This document shows positions 46,310 to 56,899 of a stretch of DNA of 64,000 nt, one piece after another. Positions within the stretch are counted from its first letter, which is position 1, and each line of letters starts with the position of its first letter. This stretch comes from Gigantopelta aegis (lineage: Eukaryota > Mollusca > Gastropoda > Neomphalida > Peltospiridae). The translations under genes and the position numbers were made by a program. The notes below the pieces were generated by a model. The model saw nothing but the letters and a program-made list of their open reading frames with translations. It searched no databases and was not told where the DNA came from. Where the stretch lies: NCBI RefSeq assembly GCF_016097555.1, contig NC_054699.1, positions 2,125,293 to 2,189,292 on the forward strand, written 5' to 3'.

Positions 46310-47600
46310 CCTCACCATCAGGAAGTGCCATTCAGGAGTAGCCTATGTGGAAGCAGTAGTTTTTCCCTTTCAGTCTAGACAAGTAGGTTTTGTTTTGTTT
46401 AACGACACCATCAGGAAGTGCTATTCAGGAGTAGCCTATGTGGAAGCAGTAGTTTTTCCCTTTCAGTCTAGACAAGTAGGTTTTGTTTTGTTTAACGACA
46501 CCATCAGGAAGTGCTATTCAGGAGTAGCCTACCGTATATCGCTGTGTATTAGCCGACTCCATGCATTAGCCGACCCCCTAGTTTCACCCTCCATATCGGC
46601 TTTAAAATTATCGACCTTGTATATAAGCCGACCCCCCTATATAAAACTAACCAAGTCAGATGTCTGTGTGGTCTCTACAAAATGACAAAGTACATCTGCT
46701 TTCAAACGTCATTTGTCACAGCAAACTTATCCGGAAGCAGTAGCCGATTTCTATTTATAGAAACGGTGTCCGGTTAATTTATTTCTCGTAAAATATAAGT
46801 ACCGAGATAGCGAAATATACCTAAACATTCTTGATTGCAGCCACACGTTAAAAACACAGTGACTGTTTGCATTGTTGATTGTGCTAATCGGTCTTTTCAT
46901 TACTAGTCGGCTATACCCTACCATACCCAACCACCCGTGTCGATTAATCCCAAGCCGACAAACAAAACAAATGAAGCTGGAACAATTAACGTGTTCACCG
47001 GTTTAGTAAGCAGTTTTGTAATGACACGTGACCTGCGAAGTTTTCCGAAATTGTTTTGATCGGTCACTATTTATTGTTGTTTAAACAGATAAATATTACT
47101 AAATAACTTTTAAACACCAACATTTATTAAAGATGAACATATATATACAATTTTAATATCTTTTATTTGTAATAGCTTGTGTTAAAATGCAATATTAAAC
47201 CTTTATGAAAGCGGAAATGCAGAGCACAATAATGACAATAGATCGAGTCGAGCCGTGACGTCACTATTCTAACTTTACATTTCCAGTAAAATGTTGACTC
47301 CTTAGATAAGCCGACCCCAGCCTTTGACTTGATAAATTTTGTATCAAAAAGTCGGCTAATACACAGCGATATACGGTATGTGGAAGAAGTAGTTTTTCCC
47401 TTTCAGTCTAGACAAGTAGGTTTTGTTTTGTTTAACGACACCATCATGAAGTGCTATTCAGGAGTAGTCTATGTGGAAGCAGTAGTTTTTCCCTTTCAGT
47501 CTAGACAAGTAGGTTTTGTTTTGTTTAACGACACCATCAGGAAGTGCTATTCAGGAGTAGCCTATGTGGAAGCAGTAGTTTTTCCCTTTCAGTCTAGATG
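46310..47600. repeat. 102-base tandem array split by a MITE
   Basis: The unit is 'GGAGTAGCCTATGTGGAAGC', 'TTTCAGTCTAGACAAGTAGG' and 'TTTGTTTAACGACACCATCA' (the last taken from a SINE tail). There are about five units, with the third split at its TA by the element at 46532-47376. Confidence 0.85.
46532..47376. mobile_element. TA-flanked MITE with CCGTATATCGCTGTG ends
   Basis: The left end is CCGTATATCGCTGTGTATTA (then GCCGAC) and the right end is its exact reverse complement TAATACACAGCGATATACGG. TA flanks both sides. Excision would restore AGCCTATGTGG of the tandem unit. It is 845 bases with no transposase. Confidence 0.92.
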
Positions 47601-47604
47601 AGTT

Positions 47605-47830
47605 AAGTTCTGTTTTGTTTAATGACACCACTAGAGCACATTGATTTATTAATCATCAGCTATTGGATGTGAAACAGTTGGTAATTTTTCACAGTCTTAG
47701 AGAGAAAACCCACTACATTTTTTTCATCAGTCGCAAGGGATCTTTTATATGCACCATCCCACAGACAGGATATAGAAGTTGTGGTACACTGGCTGGAACG
47801 AGAAATAGCCCAATAGGCCCACCGACGTAC
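47605..47830 (-). mobile_element. SINE, antisense
   Basis: 'TGTTTTGTTTAATGACACCA' to 'AGCCCAATAGGCCCACCGAC'. The head is truncated. Confidence 0.75.
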
Positions 47831-47939
47831 AAATGTTCCTAGGTATTGTTAAACTCCCTTTTTTTGTTTCCTAGCATCAAATAATAATAAAATAGTAGTA
47901 CCGTATTTGACTAGGAATAAGCCCCAAGACAAAAAATGT

Positions 47940-48470
47940 TTGAAACACTAGTCTTGAACCCACATTTATAAGACTCCCACGGATAATGAATCTGAAATGT
48001 GTGAAACACTAGTCTTGAACCCACATTTATAAGACTCCCGCGGATTATCAATCTGAAATGTGTAAAACACTAGTCTTGAACCCACATTTATAAGACTCCC
48101 ACGGATTATCAATCTGAAATGTGTAAAACACTAGTCTTGAACCCACATTTATAAGACTCCCTCGGATAATGAATCTGAAATGTGTGAAACACTAGTCTTG
48201 AACCCACATTTATAAGACTCCCGCGGATTATCAATCTGAAGTGTGTGAAACACTAGTCTTGAACCCACATTTATAAGACTCCCGCGGATTATCAATCTGA
48301 AGTGTGTGAAACACTAGTCTTGAACCCACATTTATAAGACTCCCGCGGATTATCAATCTGAAATGTGTAAAACACTAGTCTTGAACCCACATTTATAAAT
48401 GTGTGAAACACTAGTCTTGAACCCACATTTATAAGACTCCCGTGGATAATGAATCTGAAATGACCACAAA
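47940..48470. repeat. 61-base array, about 9 copies
   Basis: 'ACACTAGTCTTGAACCCACA', 'TTTATAAGACTCCCGCGGAT' and 'TATCAATCTGAAATGTGTGA'. One unit near 48373 is truncated. Confidence 0.9.
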
Positions 48471-48839
48471 GAAGTTGGAAACCCACGAATCCACAGAAAT
48501 TTAATATCCCTGATTAATAACAAATGGTACTGTGTAAATGATAAATCAGATGTGGTATTAAGCTCATCACTTTTCTGTCATTTACATCCTACTTCATTTT
48601 CATCTGTTACAAAAAAAACCCACCTGGATAGCCCTGGCTATGAATAAGCCCATCCCTTGCAGGGAACATTTTGCTACACAAGTTTCAGAGATCGCTACTC
48701 AATTTTAAAAAATTAAACAGTAGTTGCTAATCAATTTTCAATCGACTAGAAATATCGCTAATCAAGATTTTAAAAACAAAATGTTCCCTGCCATATTAAT
48801 AATGAGTTGTAATAACTGTCTGGACTGGTGCTTATAGAG

Positions 48840-50872
48840 CCTTTACAGTCTAGACTTGACTCTAACAGAGTCTGAGACAGTAATGTCATGACAACTCGAT
48901 ACAAACTGCATGCATGTGACGTCATTAGAGACTGAGTCTAGACTTGACTATTAAGAGTCTGAGACAGTAATGTCATGACAACTCGATACAAACTGCATAC
49001 GTGTGACGTCATTAGAGATGGAGTCTAGACTTGACTCTAATAGAGTCTGAGACAGTAATGTCATGACAACTCGATACAAACTGCATGCATGTGACGTCAT
49101 TAGAGATGGAGTCTAGACTTGACTCTAATAGAGTCTGAGACAGTAATGTCATGACAACTCGATACAAACTGCATGCATGTGACGTCATTAGAGATGGAGT
49201 CTAGACTTGACTCTAATAGAGTCTGAGACAGTAATGTCATGACAACTCGATACAAACTGCATACATGTGACGTCATTAGAGATGGAGTCTAGACTTGACT
49301 CTAATACAGTAATGTCATGACAACTCGATACAAACTGCATACATGTGACGTCATTAGAGATGGAGTCTAGACTTGACTCTAATAGAGTCTGAGACAGTAA
49401 TGTCATGACAACTCCATACAAACTGCATACATGTGACGTCATTAGAGATGGAGTCTAGACTTGACTCTAATAGAGTCTGAGACAGTAATGTCATGACAAC
49501 TCCATACAAACTGCATACATGTGACGTCATTAGAGATGGAGTCTAGACTTGACTCTAATAGAGTCTGAGACAGTAATGTCATGACAACTCCATACAAACT
49601 GCATACATGTGACGTCATTAGAGATGGAGTCTAGACTTGACTCTAATAGAGTCTGAGACAGTAATGTCATGACAACTCGATACAAACTGCATACATGTGA
49701 CGTCATTAGAGATGGAGTCTAGACTTGACTCTAATAGAGTCTGAGACAGTAATGTCATGACAACTCGATACAAACTGCATACATGTGACGTCATTAGAGA
49801 TGGAGTCTAGACTTGACTCTAATAGAGTCTGAGACAGTAATGTCATGACAACTCGATACAAACTGCATACATGTGACGTCATTAGAGATGGAGTCTAGAG
49901 TTGACTCTAATAGAGTCTGAGACAGTAATGTCATGACAACTCGATACAAACTGCATGCATGTGACGTCATTAGAGATGGAGTCTAGACTGGACTCTAATA
50001 GAGTCTGAGACAGTAATGTCATGACAACTCGATACAAACTGCATACGTGTGACGTCATTAGAGATGGAGTCTAGACTTGACTCTAATAGAGTCTGAGACA
50101 GTAATGTCATGACAACTCGATACAAACTGCATACGTGTGACGTCATTAGAGATGGAGTCTAGACTTGACTCTAATAGAGTCTGAGACAGTAATGTCATGA
50201 CAACTCCATACAAACTGCATACATGTGACGTCATTAGAGATGGAGTCTAGACTTGACTCTAATAGAGTCTGAGACAGTAATGTCATGACAACTCCATACA
50301 AACTGCATACATGTGACGTCATTAGAGATGGAGTCTAGACTTGACTCTAATAGAGTCTGAGACAGTAATGTCATGACAACTCCATACAAACTGCATACAT
50401 GTGACGTCATTAGAGATGGAGTCTAGACTTGACTCTAATAGAGTCTGAGACAGTAATGTCATGACAACTCGATACAAACTGCATACATGTGACGTCATTA
50501 GAGATGGAGTCTAGACTTGACTCTAATAGAGTCTGAGACAGTAATGTCATGACAACTCGATACAAACTGCATACATGTGACGTCATTAGAGATGGAGTCT
50601 AGACTTGACTCTAATAGAGTCTGAGACAGTAATGTCATGACAACTCGATACAAACTGCATACATGTGACGTCATTAGAGATGGAGTCTAGAGTTGACTCT
50701 AATAGAGTCTGAGACAGTAATGTCATGACAACTCGATACAAACTGCATGCATGTGACGTCATTAGAGATGGAGTCTAGACTGGACTCTAATAGAGTCTGA
50801 GACAGTAATGTCATGACAACTCGATACAAACTGCATACGTGTGACGTCATTAGAGACTGAGTCTGGACTCTA
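48840..50872. repeat. 88-base array, about 23 copies, with higher-order structure
   Basis: The unit is 'GAGATGGAGTCTAGACTTGA', 'CTCTAATAGAGTCTGAGACA', 'GTAATGTCATGACAACTCGA' and 'TACAAACTGCATACATGTGACGTCATTA'. TGACGTCA, a CRE/ATF consensus, occurs in each copy. Rare variants (CTAGAGTTGA, CTGGACTC, ACGTGTG) recur exactly 792 bases, or nine units, apart. Confidence 0.95.
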
Positions 50873-50982
50873 AAAAGTTTTATAAGCACGGGCCCTGGGC
50901 TTATTGCCAGTGTAATACGGTACACAACAAAATGTAAACGTAAGATAAAGAAAGTAAAAACACAACACTAAACACGAAATAC

Positions 50983-51138
50983 CCGTGACGCAGAAACCTT
51001 AGACACGTAGTTCTGAACAGCCTCTTTCTGGATGTGTTTCAGTTTTGACTCCTCCAGCCTCTTCTTGAGAATCTGCGACTCAGACTGATGCTTGTTGCTA
51101 AGCGCCTGTTGTTTCTGTTTGAATTCATCTTCCTGCTG
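50983..51138 (-). CDS. LRCH: LRCH coiled-coil exon
   Basis: The exon is 156 bases, acceptor TTGTTTTCAG, donor CACGG|GTATTT, phase 0 to 0. It encodes QQEDEFKQKQQALSNKHQSE, then SQILKKRLEESKLKHIQKEA and VQNYVSKVSASR. The KLKHIQKEAVQNYV end parallels the Q-I-Q-R-D-A-V helix of vertebrate LRCH. The acceptor is CAGCAG, so one Gln may be optional through tandem-acceptor splicing. Confidence 0.9.
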
Positions 51139-51269
51139 CTGAAAACAACAAAAAACACCAAAACATACTAAAATCATAAAATATTTCAGAAGTTAAATTT
51201 CATTAAAAAAAATTAATTAGTTTACTCAGGACATAAACTTGATTCAAAATGGTAACATGTTTTAATTTA

Positions 51270-51335
51270 AAATCCAATAGCCGATGATTAATGACCCTAG
51301 TGCTCTAGTGGTGTCATTAAACAAAACTAACTTTT
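51270..51335 (+). mobile_element. SINE 3' tail fragment
   Basis: 'AATCCAATAGCCGATGATTA' to 'GTGTCATTAAACAAAACTAA'. Confidence 0.65.
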
Positions 51336-51871
51336 ATTATTAACTAATAATTCTATTTTAAACAGTGACATTTTAAAAAGAAATTAAGACTGACAATGTA
51401 TATGTTGAAATCCCATCACTTCAAAAGATGGATATGAAAACATGTCATGCAAGGTATTACTCTGATATGCGCAAACATTTCATGTAAGTCACTCAAAAGA
51501 AGTCACTAAAAGAAAAAGTTCATGTAAGTCACTAAATGTCAACAGAAATTTGTTTTTATTACTCACAGGAGCAGATATTAAATTTTTCTAACATTCCTAA
51601 AGATTCAAATTTAAAATTTGACTGCCTTGGACCGTTTGTGTGGATTGCCCATATAGACAACTGAAACAAAACCCATACAGAGACTTACAAAAATACCAGT
51701 GACAAAACATATAATATAGTAGTCAATTATAGAGGTTTTGCAACAATTTTCCTGAGAACTAAATTTCAAAGTGTTTTCTAGGTCACTGAGAATCGGTGAT
51801 GAAAATAACCTGAAGCATTGTCAGCAGTGTACGAGTTTTCAAAATCGCCGCCATTGTTACCTGTTTATATA

Positions 51872-52028
51872 CGGTGAAACACTTCAAAACTGGACACCAA
51901 GTGAAAAGTCTGATTTTAAGAGGGATTCAGTTTAGAGAGGTTCTGCATTGTACTGGTATTTAAACAGGGACTGTAAAAAATATCTGGTTTTGAGGGAATT
52001 TCAGTTTACAGACACCCTGGTTCGGAGA
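51872..52028. mobile_element. short TA-flanked MITE, CGGTGAAACA / TTTTACTG ends
   Basis: It shares 'GATTTTAAGAGGGATTCAGTT' and 'TCTGGTTTTGAGGGAATTTCA' with the element at 40031-40754 but has no internal array. It is 157 bases. Confidence 0.65.
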
Positions 52029-52499
52029 GGTTTTACTGTACTAACAATTATCATTATCCACATGGTTCAACATAACTGAGTTAATAAAAACCACACAAAG
52101 CACACGTTTAATAACAAGTGTAATTCTGTAATCTGAATAAAAGCAACATCATAACATGATGTTGCTTCCTCAGTCCTAGCTCAGACTGTGCATGTGAAAT
52201 ATGATGTCATTTCATCATCTCCTTCTAGTTGTGGTTAAAACATTTTGAGACGGCCCTTGTTATTCATATAAAAATATCAATAATAAAAAAATGATTATAT
52301 GCACGTGTGAGTTGTACTCATTTCACGAAACTTGCGTCAGAATTCATGTATTACACTCGCAATACAAACATCCTGACACTTGTTTTGTAATATCAGTATG
52401 ACGCACAAGCCTGTATAATAATCTCGCTATTTATGTTCTGTCCAATTTTAACCCGGAGAAGGATTATTAAAAAAAACCCGAAAGACTTCTGTAACGTAC

Positions 52500-52821
52500 T
52501 GGGTTCACAGTGTTGTTTCGTTTCGTCGATGGCGGCTGTATGCGAGAATTTGTGTTGGCCGTCCCTGCTCTATAACCCACTCGAGATGTGGCAGGGCTCG
52601 AAACACCCGACCGGTCTCCAGCCCTGGCCCGTCTAACCACCGGAGATGACTGGTTTGAGCCGGTTTTGTCCGAAGACTGGAGTCTCGTAACCAGTGGTAT
52701 GTTTGATATTGGTGTAGTGGCAGGGCTGGTGGGAATTGAACTCTGAGAGCTTATGGATGTCCGAGGGCTGGCATTTGTCGAGACAGAGTCAGCTGATGTG
52801 TTGAACTCTTCAGCAACGCCA
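52500..52821 (-). CDS. LRCH: LRCH Ser/Thr-rich linker exon
   Basis: The exon is 322 bases, acceptor TTTTATTTTATTCCAG, donor AACCCA|GTACGT, phase 2 to 0. It encodes GVAEEFNTSADSVSTNASPR, TSISSQSSIPTSPATTPISN, then VVRRARAGDRSGVSSPATSR and RIQPPSTKRNNTVNP. It is disordered with many Ser-Pro and Thr-Pro sites, which suggests phosphorylation. The forward-strand frame over the same place is an artefact. Confidence 0.85.
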
Positions 52822-52865
52822 CTGGAATAAAATAAAATAAAACTTAATACATAGACATAGAGAAC

Positions 52866-52998
52866 AACTAGTTAGCGATGTAGGATATCGGCTCTATCCT
52901 GTGTAGGTAAGAATGGGACATTCCACAATGTTTGCTGAGTGGAATTTCCTATTTGGCCTGAACAGGACAAAGCCGATATCCTACATCATTAACTAGTT
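52866..52998. mobile_element. 133-base MITE with 28-base inverted ends
   Basis: AACTAGTTAGCGATGTAGGA (then TATCGGCT) is matched in reverse at 52971-52998 with two mismatches. It sits 45 bases upstream of the LRCH exon 52500-52821, in the branch-point region or just beyond it. Confidence 0.8.
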
Positions 52999-53639
52999 AT
53001 TACTTTTATCCTGCAGTCCATAAAAATTATGGGGAATAGCTATTATTTCTGTTATTTAATCTACAATGTACAATGAGCGATTCTGTAATGTAGCTATGCA
53101 TGTAACATCACATGACTGATTTCAAAAGTCATAATCTGCTAGTATACGTTTATGCAGGTACAGTAGTTGCAGGATTTACTGAAATAAACTGATACTGATT
53201 ATATAGATTAGTTCTTCAGCATATTATAAAAAGTTTGATTCAATTGTATTTCAAATCAGGGTGCCATCAAGACAATCTTAATTTTGTTAAGATATGTAGA
53301 ATTTAAATGGTTGTTCGCCAAATTGCGAAATGTGAATTTTAATTGAAGTTTGTGAACATGCGACATTTTAAAATTACAAACTAACTTAATACAAACAGCA
53401 AACATTTCTTTTTAAAGAGATTTTATTAAGTACATTTTGTTTGACCTGTTTTCTGACCAAATCCTCCAAATTACAAAAGAACTGTGTTGGTACAGCTTAA
53501 AGATAATCATCAATCCAAATCACTTATATATATGGCCATGATTTCTCCTTTTTTGTCATTAAAATTTGTAAAAAAATAATTCAAAAGAAGAAAAGATTAT
53601 TTTTAGAAATAAAGGCAAATTAAATAAAATTATTAAGAA

Positions 53640-54480
53640 TGCCTTCTTACATTCATAGACCCAGTGATTTTCTGCGATCGTGAAAAACCGACGGAATTCA
53701 CAGAATTCCAATTGTGAAACAGATTTACGATTTTCCACGAAGTTGAAAAAATTAATACCATTTTACTATTGCATTACCCAAAATGATCGCGCCCCACTGT
53801 AAAACTGACAATTGGCCCGTGTGCAGTACTACTGGCAAACGGGTAGTGTCGTATTTACCGGGGCTACATTCAGCCAGACAGAACAGAAAAACATCCGCTA
53901 GACTGTATTATGCGGTTCACGGTAAACCAAATGGCCACGTTGGGAACCAAATACTTCGCCAACGTTAGCGAAACGTTTGCTGGCTGAACTTGGGACTGGT
54001 TTACTGCTTAGTCTGTTTCGCCTGCGCAGACGGGACAGTTTTGTTTTTTCAGGAGTAAGTTCAGCCAGCGGTTTGTTGCTAACACTCGTTTTGGAAGACT
54101 GATTTTTAGGCTACACATTAAACCGAATGACCACTTCGGGAACCAGTCAAAATATGTTTGCAAACGTTTAGCAAAAAACGGCTGGCTGAAAATTACATTG
54201 TTACTTTATTTCCACTGTGTCATGCGCATACTTCACATTGCAAACAACGTTAGATTGTCAAAGCGGTGATAAAAATAAATGTTTACGTTTTGTTAACACT
54301 GAGCCCCGTTGAATAAAACAGTGCACTCAGTTGTTGGACAATTATGCTTTATGTAGTTGTTATAATTGTAAACTTTGCTCCGATTTTTCGCTACTAATTA
54401 TGAAGGCCTATTTTGACTTAACAACAAATAGCGACGCCAGCCAATTTTCGGACCCTTGTTTTGGTTTCGTACAAAGCAAA
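53640..54480. repeat. pair of 'TTCAGCCAG...CTGGCTGAA' blocks in intron
   Basis: About 53868-53992 and 54058-54192 each start TTCAGCCAG and end GCTGGCTGAA. They share 'GGTAAACCAAATGGCCACG' / 'ACATTAAACCGAATGACCAC' and 'GGGAACCA'. Otherwise I see no gene. Confidence 0.5.
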
Positions 54481-54840
54481 TAAAACAGACCCAGTGGTAA
54501 TTTTTTTTTTTAATATGATATATTTGACTAAAGGTACTTTTTATTTTTTTCATCTTTTAAAACTTAAAAAATTAATATTTTGTCAAGAAGTATGAAAAAT
54601 TAAAAAGTAAACAGCGTTGTCTGCCTGTTATGTTAATTTGTCACAACTTGTGTTATTTAAATTGTTAATTAGGCCTACATATTGTATTCTGAAACGGATA
54701 TGAAACAGAATTTACAAAAACATGAAGTGAAAAATAGCTTTTTTTTAAAACGGAAAACCATTGGGTCTACATTCACAATCTACTTTTAAACCAGTCTGGG
54801 TTGCAGCAAATGTTTTATTTTTGTTGTTGTTTTGTCCCCC

Positions 54841-55599
54841 CCCCCACCCCCACCTCATATAAATAAAGAAGAACTTACTTTCGGTTGATATAACTGAGGT
54901 TATCAATGTGTGAGTTGGTGTTGTTTTGTCCCCACCCCACCCTCTATAAATAAAGAAGAACTTACTTTAACTTGATATAATTGAGGTTATCAATGTGAGA
55001 GTTGGTGGTGTTGTTGTGGTTCCCCCCACCCCACCCCCTATAAATGAAGAAGAACTTACTTTCGGTTGATATAATTGAGGTTATCAATGTGTGAGTTGGT
55101 GTTGTTGTTTTGTCCCCACCCCACCCCCTATAAATAAAGAAGAACTTACTTTAACTTGATATAACTGAGGTTATCAATGTGAGAGTTAGTGTTGTTGTTT
55201 TGTCGCCCCCCACCCCATATTAATGAAGAAGAACTTACTTTCAGTTGATATAATTGAGGTTATCAATGTGAGAGTTAGTGTTGTTGTTTTGTCTCCCCCC
55301 ACCTCATATAAATAAAGAAGAACTTACTTTCACTTGATATAATTGAGGTTATCAATGTGCGAGTTGGTGGTGTTGTTGTGGTTCCCCCCACCCCACCCCC
55401 TATAAATGAAGAAGAACTTACTTTCGGTTGATATAATTGAGGTTATCAATGTGAGAGTTAGTGTTGTTGTTTTGTCGCCCCCCACCCCATATTAATGAAG
55501 AAGAACTTACTTTCGGTTGATATAATTGAGGTTATCAATGTGAGAGTTAGTGTTGTTGTTTTGTCGCCCCCCACCCCATATTAATGAAGAAGAACTTAC
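54841..55599 (-). repeat. tandem array of the exon 3' end plus 5' splice site
   Basis: The unit is about 90 bases. On the minus strand it reads CTCAATTATATCAACCGAAA|GTAAGTTCTTC followed by a G-rich spacer. There are eight copies (donors near 54877, 54963, 55058, 55148, 55237, 55325, 55419 and 55509) plus the true exon end at 55600. Each keeps a GTAAGT donor. Extending the exon through the first donor gives an immediate TAA. Confidence 0.92.
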
Positions 55600-55761
55600 T
55601 TTCGGTTGATATAATTGAGGTTATCAATGTGAGAGTTGGTGTTGTTGTGGTTGGTATTAGCCTTCCTGACTGTCGTGTCGGAGGTTGTCCGGCGGTACTG
55701 GGCGTTCTGCACTTTCTTCTCCTCCTTGAGGCTCTGTGAGGTTCCAAGCTGCTGTTTGTTT
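55600..55761 (-). CDS. LRCH: LRCH linker exon
   Basis: The exon is 162 bases, acceptor TTTTTGTATCTAG, donor CGAAA|GTAAGT, phase 2 to 2. It encodes NKQQLGTSQSLKEEKKVQNA, then QYRRTTSDTTVRKANTNHNN and TNSHIDNLNYINR. The KEEKKVQNAQYRR part resembles the short charged helix found behind the leucine-rich repeats in LRCH proteins. Its 3' end is the seed of the array to the left. Confidence 0.86.
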
Positions 55762-55849
55762 CTAGATACAAAAACAAATGGGAGATTAATGTCAGAAATA
55801 TAATTTTCTTCTAACATTAATTTCCTTCAGTACAATATTAACAGTGATT

Positions 55850-56135
55850 CGGTACACTATTAACCCCATTTGATGTAATACTAACCTACCTTCATGACAA
55901 TATTAACCTCGTTTCATGACAATCATAACCTCACTTCATGGTAAACTTAACCTCCCTTCATAGCAATATTAACCTCCCTTCAAGACAATATTAATCTCAG
56001 TCCATGGCAATATTAAACTTAAATTCCACGAAAAATCTTAACCTTATTTATGACAATACTAACCTCAACCTTTCTACATGCCAACATTAACCTCAATGCA
56101 TGACAATATTAACCTCACTTCATGCTAATATTGCC
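55850..56135. repeat. degenerate 'CAATATTAACCTCACTTCATGA' tandem
   Basis: About 12 diverged 22-25-base units in the intron just upstream (minus strand) of exon 55600-55761. Confidence 0.75.
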
Positions 56136-56289
56136 CCAACACAATCAACACATTTTTTTAAAAACACTTGACTGAACTCCAAAGACTTTAAAAAAAAAAG
56201 AGCAAATAGTACATTTATTTTATTTATTTTTAATCAGAACAAAAACAAATACTGTCACTAAGTTACCAGTACTCGCATATGAAAAAAGA

Positions 56290-56515
56290 AGAAGTTTGTT
56301 TTGTTTACCAACACCACTAGAGCACATTGATTTATTAATCATCAGCTATTGGATGTCAAACATTTGGTAATTTTGGCATATTGTCTTAGAGAGGAAACCC
56401 GCTACATTTTTCATATTAGTAGCAAGGGATCTTTTATATGTAATATCCCACAAACAGGATAACACATACCACGGCCTTTGATATACCAGTTGTCGTGCTC
56501 TGGCTGGAATGATCA
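56290..56515 (-). mobile_element. SINE, antisense
   Basis: 'GTTTGTTTTGTTTACCAACA' to 'GATATACCAGTTGTCGTGC'. The head is missing. Confidence 0.75.
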
Positions 56516-56622
56516 CATATGAAGTAATCACACATGTTTCATAAACATTCTTGTACTGTACCAGGTATACCTATTACCATAACAGAATTATATAATTTTC
56601 CTGAACCACGAAATGATGTTTA

Positions 56623-56629
<7 letters not shown>

Positions 56630-56673
<44 letters not shown>
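56630..56673. repeat. (CA)n(TA)n microsatellite
   Basis: CACA followed by about 17 TA units. Confidence 0.9.
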
Positions 56674-56675
<2 letters not shown>

Positions 56676-56899
56676 ACTTCCCAAAATGCAAACACACATG
56701 CCCTCTTTCCAAACCATACGGTTATAACTGTCTTCATGCACCCAATAACAGGCCCATAGGAACGGGGGGGGGGGAATTTTTGTTGAACACTATATAAATA
56801 AAGGAAAAAATATGACTTGTACCCCAAACTTTAAAATGGCTGTGACCCCCCTCCAGAGGTTGTGTCCCCCACTAAAAGATATTGTTCCTACGGGCCTGA

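Larger units (their letters stand above)
47901..50920. mobile_element. 3-kb TA-flanked MITE carrying two satellite arrays
   Basis: The left end is CCGTATTTGACTAGGAATAA (then GCCCC) and the right end is GGGCTTATTGCCAGTGTAATACGG. They pair with a few mismatches and are flanked by TA. The ends are relatives of the element at 32828-33655. Nearly all the internal DNA is two tandem arrays (47940-48470 and 48840-50872). Confidence 0.75.

Noticed and set aside
52433..52636. Plus-strand frame over the LRCH Ser-rich exon
   Set aside because: The minus-strand exon has acceptor, donor and agreeing phases; the plus frame has none.
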